From NCBI GenBank assembly GCA_964648215.1, contig CAZYMF010000134.1, positions 1 through 13,233 on the forward strand: a stretch of DNA of 13,233 bases, read 5' to 3'. Below, in pieces: positions 8,367 to 13,233 of the stretch; within the stretch, counting starts at the first letter, position 1, and every line of letters begins with the position of its first letter. The DNA is from CAZYMF01 sp964648215. Its GTDB lineage: Bacteria; Desulfobacterota; Binatia; HRBIN30; JACQVA1. Below the pieces are notes generated by a model. That model was not told the DNA's origin. It ran no database searches and saw only the letters and a program-made list of their open reading frames with translations. The translations under genes and the position numbers were made by a program.

Positions 8367-9521
8367 TCAGCCGCGCGCCTCCGTCCCGCCGAGAAGCTCT
8401 TCGTAGCGCGCCAACGCGCTGGGGAGATCGAAGGCCGACGCGATCTCCTGGCGCGGGCGCACGAAGCTGCGGCGCTCGCGGATCACCCGGATCAAACCTT
8501 GGGCGAGCGCCGCCGGGTCGCGCGTCGGCACCGTCAGACCCATGCCCGTGCGCCGCACCGCTTCACGCACTCCGGGCAGATCGCTGGCCACCACGGGCGT
8601 ACCGCACAGCATCGCCTCCACCTGTACCATACCGAACGATTCCGTCGAGTTGAGGCTGGTCACCGCCAGGACGTCGCTGCCGGCGAAGAACGCCGCCAGC
8701 TCCACCGGGTCGAGCAGATCGAGGAAAGTCAGCCGCTCCGCCTGCGCGGTCAAGAGCGGGCGGAGCCGCTCGAGGTAGGCCTCCTCCCCGACGGTGTACT
8801 TGTAGGCGCCGGTGAAGGCGACCTGGACGTCGGGGAGCTCGCGCGCGACCAGGGGCAGGGCCTGCAGCAGGTACTCCACCCCCTTCTCGGCGGCGAAGCG
8901 CGCCGCGAAGGCGATGCGCGGATGTCCCTGCGATCGCCAGCACCGCGCCATCCGCTCGATGGTCGCCCGGTCGGGTTGCGGCATGTCGATCAGCGTCGGG
9001 ACGACCCGGTGCTTGGCCCGGTGCCGGCTGAGGAAGCGCGAGTGCTCGGCGTAGTCCTCGGTGGTCACCACGATGCGGTGTGCCAGGCGCGCGGCGACCT
9101 CGTTCAGCGGCGCCAGGCTGCTCTCGACAGTGCGATTGAAGGAGCCCGGTGGCATGCGCAGATCGCAGTGGTAGGTCAGGACGACGCGGCGGCCGAGCAG
9201 ACGGCCGACGGCGGCGAGCAACGAGGCCTCGAACTGCGGCAGGTGGACGCTGAGGGCGTCGTGCCGCCGCGCCAGGGCGAAAGCATAGAGCGGGAACAGC
9301 GGCATGATCACGCCCTTGCTGACGGCGAGAGACACCGGCACGCGGACGATCTCGACGCCGTCGGCGTCGCGTTCGCGCGCCGGCAGCCGCGGGCTGAAAC
9401 GCGAGGTCAACACCGTGACCGCGTGCCCGCGCCGCGCCAGGCCGTGGGCCAGCCGCTGCGCGTACACGGTCAGCCCGCTGACGTGGGGCCGATAGTAGGT
9501 GAGGGCAATGAGAACCCGCAT
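8367..9521 (-). CDS. GT4-family glycosyltransferase (GT-B fold)
   Basis: A 384-residue protein when started at ATG 9521; a TTG two codons upstream (9527) is also in frame, but MRVLIALTYYRPHVSG is the normal start of GT4 proteins. The N-terminal Rossmann domain has the acceptor-side loop HVSGLTVYAQRLAHGLARRG (13-32). The C-terminal domain has FAARFAAEKGVEYLL (205-219), with Arg208 and Lys213 expected to bind the donor diphosphate, and the E-x7-E pair Glu294/Glu302 in ESFGMVQVE, followed by AMLCGTPVVAS. Length fits the family (about 370-400). The family transfers a sugar from a nucleotide sugar with retention of configuration, in the cytosol or at the inner membrane face. A likely role is adding a sugar to a polyprenyl-linked or lipid acceptor later used by the membrane enzymes of this cluster (inference). 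Donor and acceptor are unknown. Confidence 0.92.
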   Translation of the reverse strand: MRVLIALTYYRPHVSGLTVYAQRLAHGLARRGHAVTVLTSRFSPRLPARERDADGVEIVRVPVSLAVSKGVIMPLFPLYAFALARRHDALSVHLPQFEASLLAAVGRLLGRRVVLTYHCDLRMPPGSFNRTVESSLAPLNEVAARLAHRIVVTTEDYAEHSRFLSRHRAKHRVVPTLIDMPQPDRATIERMARCWRSQGHPRIAFAARFAAEKGVEYLLQALPLVARELPDVQVAFTGAYKYTVGEEAYLERLRPLLTAQAERLTFLDLLDPVELAAFFAGSDVLAVTSLNSTESFGMVQVEAMLCGTPVVASDLPGVREAVRRTGMGLTVPTRDPAALAQGLIRVIRERRSFVRPRQEIASAFDLPSALARYEELLGGTEARG

Positions 9522-9546
9522 GCGCAACGCGTTGCCGATCGGGCGT

Positions 9547-9566
9547 CGCCGCCGGGCGCGGCGGCG
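9547..9566 (-). other. Perfect GC hairpin directly after the DUF2298 stop codon
   Basis: Bases 9547-9554 are the exact reverse complement of 9559-9566, giving an 8-bp all-GC stem around the tetraloop 9555-9558. On the minus strand the stem begins at the base after the TAG stop (9569-9567). No T-run follows, so it is not a standard intrinsic terminator. It could be an RNA processing or 3'-end-stabilising stem, or a chance product of high GC in the 45-bp gap before the glycosyltransferase gene. Confidence 0.5.
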
Positions 9567-11726
9567 CTAGCCCCGGCGGTAGATGACCGTGTCGCCGTGG
9601 CGGAAGGCCACGGGCAGGCTGTCGAACTTCTCCACGCCGTGCCCGTAGTCCTTGCGCTCCACCTCGCCGACGATGACGTACCGCACGTGGTAGCGATCGA
9701 GCAGCGGGTTGACCGCCTCCAGGGTCGGGGCCTGGTAGATCCGCATCACCTCGCTCTTGCGCTCCTCGACGTCGCGGTCGTGGCTGCGCCAGAGGCCCTC
9801 GTGGTTCGCCCAGCCCATGACCGTCGGCAGGCCGGTGTTGGCGGCGAAGCGGGCGTAGTAGCTGTAGGGGTTGCCGGTCGCCTCCAGGATCACCGGGAGA
9901 TCGGCGACGTTGTGGCGCAGCCACTCGATGGCGGCGTAGTCGTCGGGATGCTCGCGAGCGAGATAGGCGTTGCCGTCGAGCGTTTCGCGGTCGCCGATCG
10001 CTCCGGCGCGTTCCAGGCTCAAGCCGACGGGGTAGCACGCCGAGGCCGCCAGCAGGACCGCCATCGCCACCGCCACCGTCTGCCGTGCCGGCACCCACGA
10101 CCAGCGGCGCGACAGCAGCTTGAGCAGGCACCACGGCGTCGCCACCGACAGCAGGATCCACGACTGGAAGTACAGCTTGAAGACGGTGTTCATGCGGTAG
10201 AGCTTCTCGCCGTACGGATCCTTCAGGTAGAAGATCTCGCAGGCCAACAGAGCGACGCCGGCGGCCAGCAGCAGCAGGTAGCCGGCGCGATCGGGATCGA
10301 CCTCCGGCGCCGAAGCGGCACCGTAGGCGCACGCCAACGCCGCGGCGACGAAGGCGGCGAGCAGCACGATCACCGCGTTGCCCGCCAGCGCCGCCACGGC
10401 GATGGCCAGGGCGACGAGGGCGAGCAGGAGATGGCGCGCCTCGGGAACGTCGGGGAGCACGCCGAGACCCTCGATCGCCAGCAGGACCACCGGCGGGAAG
10501 AGCAGCGCGCCGAAGACGATCAGGAACTCCCGCAGCGAGGTCTGCGCCAGCTTGACGCAGGCGGAGCCGACGCAGAGCTCGTTCGGGCCCGGCGCCACGA
10601 TGGGCGCCGCGAAGTGGATGTAGAACGGCAGGAAGAGAACGTAACCTGCCACCAGCACCCCGATCATGCGCAGCCCGAGCGAGAGCCGGCCCTTGCCCAG
10701 CAACGGTCGCAGCGGCAGGAAGCGCCCGGCGAGCAGGAAGGAGACCATCAGCCCCACCGGCAGCTCCCACGGGCTGATCACGATCATCGAGCCGAGCACG
10801 AAGGCGAGAAGGCCGAAGGGGGCCAGCGCCGCCAGCGATCCCGGCGGCGCGTCGTCGCGCGGCGCGAACAGACGGCGGTCGAGCAGCAGCGCCAGCAGCA
10901 GCACCGTCACCGGCAGCACCATGAAGTGCGGGTGCAGGTCGCCGTGAATGGTGGTGAAGAACGGGAACTCGTTGATGGTGTCGCCGTTGGCGACGATGCG
11001 CGACGAGTGCCAGTAGTCGATCGCCGTCAGCGAGCCCTTCTGCCAGACCTGCAGGAAGCCGTCGAGGTTGCCGAGCAGCACGCCCATGGCGCCGGCCAGC
11101 AGGGCGAAGGGCCAGCGCCGCGTCAGCCGCCAGGAGACGGCGACGATGCCGGCTCCGGCCAGAGCCCCCGCCGTGGCCACCGACAGGTTGTAGGCGATGG
11201 TGTTGGGCAGGTGGCTCAGGCGCGCCAGGTTGGCGAACATCAGGTAGCCGAAGTAGTAGTAGTTGAACGGCTTGCCCGCCATCCACGGATCCTGGGGCGG
11301 CATCACGCGGGTGCGGGTGAGGGTGTTGAAGAACGAGAAGTCCATGAACTTCTCGGCGCCGAAGATGTCGGGCAGCAGCGAGCGCTCCCAGGCGAAGAAG
11401 AGGAAGAGCGCCGTCCACACCAACATGTGGCGCAGCAGCACCGTGCGCCCGCCGTCGGCGAACCAGCGGGCGAGCTCGGCGCGCTGCCTCGCGGCCAGCC
11501 AGCCGCCGGCCACCGCCAGCACGACCAGCGCGCCGACCAGGGCGAGGTGGAACGGCACGCCGGCGAAGGCGGCGATCCACGACAGGTAGGTGATCAGCAG
11601 GGCCGCGAAGATCTTGGCGAACGGGTAGCCGCGGTCATCGGCGGCGGAGAAGATCTTGAATGTGATCGGGAAGGCGAGGAGGCCGAGGCCCTCAAGCACG
11701 ACCCACCAGACAACCAGCGGCCCCAT
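9567..11726 (-). CDS. Stand-alone DUF2298 (Chlor_Arch_YYY) membrane protein
   Basis: A 719-residue, strongly hydrophobic protein matching the single-domain class of the DUF2298/YYY family (usually about 700-900 residues). Hallmarks: GAEKFMDFSFFN (123-134), the eponymous YYYFGY (156-161), NEFPFFTTIHGDLHPHFM (252-269), YRMNTVFKLYFQSW (510-523) and NTGLPTVMGWANHEGLW (630-646). The membrane core spans about residues 1-565. The C-terminal 150 residues are soluble, with PVILEATG (611-618) and RYHVRYVIVGEVER (678-691) closely matched in the fusion protein downstream. The family has no established function; it is plausibly a GT-C-type transferase using polyprenyl-linked sugars, with the conserved Asp/His of HGDLHPH as candidate functional residues (inference). 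ATG 11726 puts the first membrane segment (MGPLVVWWVVLEGLGLL) right at the N-terminus, as expected for the family, and no in-frame start codon lies in the upstream spacer. No clear Shine-Dalgarno is present. It is the first gene of the minus-strand set. Confidence 0.93.
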   Translation of the reverse strand: MGPLVVWWVVLEGLGLLAFPITFKIFSAADDRGYPFAKIFAALLITYLSWIAAFAGVPFHLALVGALVVLAVAGGWLAARQRAELARWFADGGRTVLLRHMLVWTALFLFFAWERSLLPDIFGAEKFMDFSFFNTLTRTRVMPPQDPWMAGKPFNYYYFGYLMFANLARLSHLPNTIAYNLSVATAGALAGAGIVAVSWRLTRRWPFALLAGAMGVLLGNLDGFLQVWQKGSLTAIDYWHSSRIVANGDTINEFPFFTTIHGDLHPHFMVLPVTVLLLALLLDRRLFAPRDDAPPGSLAALAPFGLLAFVLGSMIVISPWELPVGLMVSFLLAGRFLPLRPLLGKGRLSLGLRMIGVLVAGYVLFLPFYIHFAAPIVAPGPNELCVGSACVKLAQTSLREFLIVFGALLFPPVVLLAIEGLGVLPDVPEARHLLLALVALAIAVAALAGNAVIVLLAAFVAAALACAYGAASAPEVDPDRAGYLLLLAAGVALLACEIFYLKDPYGEKLYRMNTVFKLYFQSWILLSVATPWCLLKLLSRRWSWVPARQTVAVAMAVLLAASACYPVGLSLERAGAIGDRETLDGNAYLAREHPDDYAAIEWLRHNVADLPVILEATGNPYSYYARFAANTGLPTVMGWANHEGLWRSHDRDVEERKSEVMRIYQAPTLEAVNPLLDRYHVRYVIVGEVERKDYGHGVEKFDSLPVAFRHGDTVIYRRG

Positions 11727-11805
11727 CGGCGACGTTTTGATAGCGAAGTGCGAGTCCGTTTTGCTTTGAGCCCGCGAACGCTATAACGATCAGTTGGCGA
11801 TTGCA
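11727..11805. promoter_or_regulatory. Divergent intergenic region between the minus-strand cluster and the oxidoreductase gene
   Basis: This 79-bp gap is clearly richer in A+T than its surroundings, with T- and A-rich patches at 11735-11742 and 11759-11768. It must contain the start signals of at least the plus-strand gene and probably of the whole minus-strand cluster, since both coding regions begin at its edges. I see no Shine-Dalgarno sequence for either gene and no convincing operator repeat. Confidence 0.6.
11761..11788 (+). promoter_or_regulatory. Candidate sigma-70-type promoter for the oxidoreductase gene
   Basis: TTGCTT at 11761-11766 and TATAAC at 11783-11788 are separated by 16 bp. 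The -10 matches the consensus at five of six positions, the -35 at three of six. Transcription would begin near 11795, about ten bases before ATG 11806, leaving a nearly leaderless mRNA. That agrees with the missing Shine-Dalgarno and argues against the in-frame TTG at 11794 as the start. Confidence 0.4.
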
Positions 11806-13233
11806 ATGGCGCAACAGGGATCCCAGACCATCGGCATCATCGGCGGCGGCTACACCGGGCTGACGGCGGCGTACCGCCTGCTCCAGGCCGGCTACCGGGT
11901 CACCGTGCTCGAGCGCTCGCGGCAGCTCGGCGGCCTGGCCATGACCTTCGACCTCGGCGAGGCGCGGCTGGAGAAGTACTACCATCATCTTTTCACCAGC
12001 GACCGCGACATCATCGCCCTCGCCGACGAGATCGGCGTCGCCATCGACTGGCCGTCGCCGCCGATGGGCATGTTCCACGGCGGCAAGGTCTACCGCTTCA
12101 CCACCCCGGGCGACCTGCTGCGCTTCACCCCGCTCAGCCTCGCCGATCGCGTGCGCTGCGGCGTCACCGGGCTGTTCCTGCAGCGCTTCCCCAACCCCAA
12201 GCCGTTCGAGTCGATCCGGGCCATCGACTGGTACCGGCGCTACGCCGGCCCGGGGGTGACCCGGGCCATCTACGAGCCGATGCTGCGGGTGAAGTTCGGC
12301 CGCAACGCCGAGCGCGTGGCGATGGTGTGGATGTGGGGCAAGATGCGGCTGCGCGCGACCTCGCGCACCAAGGGCGGAACGCAGGAGAGCCTGGGCTACG
12401 TCCACGGCAGCTTCGGCGCTCTGACCGAACGGCTGACGGCGCAGGTGCAGGCTCTGGGCGGGGTGATCGAGCGCGGGTCGGTGGTCCGGCGCGTCACGGC
12501 CGCGCCGACGCGGCTGCTGCCGCCGGAGGTCGACCCGCCCCGCTTCATCTCCAACCTGCGCCGCCGCGAGCTGAAGAACGGGGCCGCGCCGTGGACGGCG
12601 ATCCGCGGCACGCCGCTGCAGGTCGAGACCAGCACCGGCACCTTCTCCTGCGATGCCGTCGTCAGCACGGTGGCACCGCCGCTGCTGGCCGACCTCGCCC
12701 CGGCGCTGCCGCCGCCGTGGCGGCAGACCGCAAAGTCGCTGGAGCACTCGGGCGTGGTCTGCACCATCCTGGTGCTCAAGCGGTCGCTGTCGCCGATCTA
12801 CTGGATGAACGTGAGCGACGTCTCGGTCCCCTTCGGCGGCCTGATCGAGCACACCAACTACATCCCGCCCTCCGCGTACGGCGGCCGCCACATCGTCTAC
12901 ATCTCCCACTACGCCTATCCCGACGAGGAGTTCTTCGGTCTGCCGTCGGACCAGGTGCTGGCCCGCTACCTGCCGCACTTCAAGCGCGTCAACCCCGACT
13001 TCGACGAGAGCTGGATCGAGAAGCGCATGATCATGCGCGACCGTTTCGCGCAGCCGATCGTGACCCCCGACTTCGACGAGCGGATGCTGCCCTACGCCAC
13101 GCCGGTGCCGGGTCTGTTCAGCGCCGCCATGGCGCAGATCTATCCCGAGGACCGCGGCACCAACTACGCCGTGCGCGGCGGCAACCAGGTGGCCGCCGTG
13201 GTGCGGCAGTACCTCGAAGCCGAGCCGCGCTGA
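11806..13233 (+). CDS. FAD/NAD(P)-dependent oxidoreductase (amine oxidase / UGM-like fold)
   Basis: A 475-residue soluble flavoprotein starting at ATG 11806 (an in-frame TTG at 11794 would add four residues) and ending with TGA at the last base of the window. The N-terminus has the dinucleotide-binding fingerprint IGIIGGGYTGLTAAYRLLQA (9-28) ending in Glu36 of VLE, then the second FAD motif RSRQLGGLA (37-45). YEPMLRVKFG (156-165) and the C-terminal FAD-contact segment AQIYPEDRGTNYAVRGGNQVA (split 443-452 and 453-463) are typical of the protoporphyrinogen oxidase / phytoene desaturase / UDP-galactopyranose mutase-like superfamily. Residues 232-270 form a Pro/Arg-rich insertion between predicted beta-strands. 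Its position divergent from a glycosyltransferase cluster suggests action on a sugar nucleotide or polyprenyl/lipid carrier (inference), but the superfamily is broad and a carotenoid, polyamine or porphyrin substrate cannot be excluded. Confidence 0.88.
   Translation: MAQQGSQTIGIIGGGYTGLTAAYRLLQAGYRVTVLERSRQLGGLAMTFDLGEARLEKYYHHLFTSDRDIIALADEIGVAIDWPSPPMGMFHGGKVYRFTTPGDLLRFTPLSLADRVRCGVTGLFLQRFPNPKPFESIRAIDWYRRYAGPGVTRAIYEPMLRVKFGRNAERVAMVWMWGKMRLRATSRTKGGTQESLGYVHGSFGALTERLTAQVQALGGVIERGSVVRRVTAAPTRLLPPEVDPPRFISNLRRRELKNGAAPWTAIRGTPLQVETSTGTFSCDAVVSTVAPPLLADLAPALPPPWRQTAKSLEHSGVVCTILVLKRSLSPIYWMNVSDVSVPFGGLIEHTNYIPPSAYGGRHIVYISHYAYPDEEFFGLPSDQVLARYLPHFKRVNPDFDESWIEKRMIMRDRFAQPIVTPDFDERMLPYATPVPGLFSAAMAQIYPEDRGTNYAVRGGNQVAAVVRQYLEAEPR

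Noticed and set aside
8499..11786. A 1095-codon plus-strand frame and a 1005-codon minus-strand frame (8563-11580) over the DUF2298 and GT4 genes.
   Set aside because: Both cross two well-supported genes and the gap between them, with low-complexity translations typical of GC-rich shadow frames.
11781..11786. TTATAG on the minus strand as a -10 box for the DUF2298 gene.
   Set aside because: No reasonable -35 is found 16-18 bp upstream; the nearest TTG-type hexamer has only 14 bp spacing. The minus-strand promoter stays unassigned.
11692..12978. A 428-codon minus-strand frame opposite the oxidoreductase.
   Set aside because: It overlaps the divergent spacer and the start of the DUF2298 gene and is antisense to a gene with clear FAD-binding motifs.

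Overview
This is a GC-rich (roughly two-thirds G+C by eye), gene-dense bacterial stretch. It has no ribosomal RNA, tRNA or phylogenetic marker, so placement is weak. The DUF2298 ('Chlor_Arch_YYY') family was described mainly from Chloroflexota and archaea. High GC, GTG/TTG start options and NHL-repeat fusions would also suit an uncultured high-GC lineage such as Binatota or other 'deltaproteobacterial' MAGs. That is inference only.

Layout: five genes lie head to tail on the minus strand and one gene is divergent on the plus strand. In minus-strand transcription order they are: (1) 11726-9567, a stand-alone DUF2298/YYY polytopic membrane protein; (2) 9521-8367, a GT4-type cytosolic glycosyltransferase; (3) 8364-7669, a class I SAM methyltransferase starting at GTG 2 bp after gene 2 ends; (4) 7613-2547, a 1688-residue fusion of a GT39-like membrane glycosyltransferase, a second DUF2298 module and a C-terminal six-repeat NHL beta-propeller; (5) 2563 to beyond base 1, a second GT39-like membrane protein with its own NHL propeller, overlapping gene 4 by 17 bp and running off the left edge, probably only a few residues short of complete. 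Divergent from this set is 11806-13233, an FAD/NAD(P)-dependent oxidoreductase of the amine oxidase / protoporphyrinogen oxidase / UDP-galactopyranose mutase-like fold. A 79-bp AT-richer spacer (11727-11805) separates the two transcription units.

Working model (inference): the cluster encodes an envelope glycosylation system. The GT4 enzyme and the methyltransferase could build or decorate a lipid-linked sugar on the cytoplasmic face. The GT39-like and DUF2298 membrane proteins would use polyprenyl-linked sugars on the outer face. The NHL propellers fused to two of them would sit outside the membrane, where they could bind an acceptor glycan, a protein or a partner enzyme. The fusion of GT39, DUF2298 and NHL in one chain is direct physical evidence that these three module types work together. 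No substrate can be read from the sequence.

No mobile elements, CRISPR arrays, RNA genes or clear intrinsic terminators were seen. Very long open frames on the opposite strand of every gene are composition shadows.
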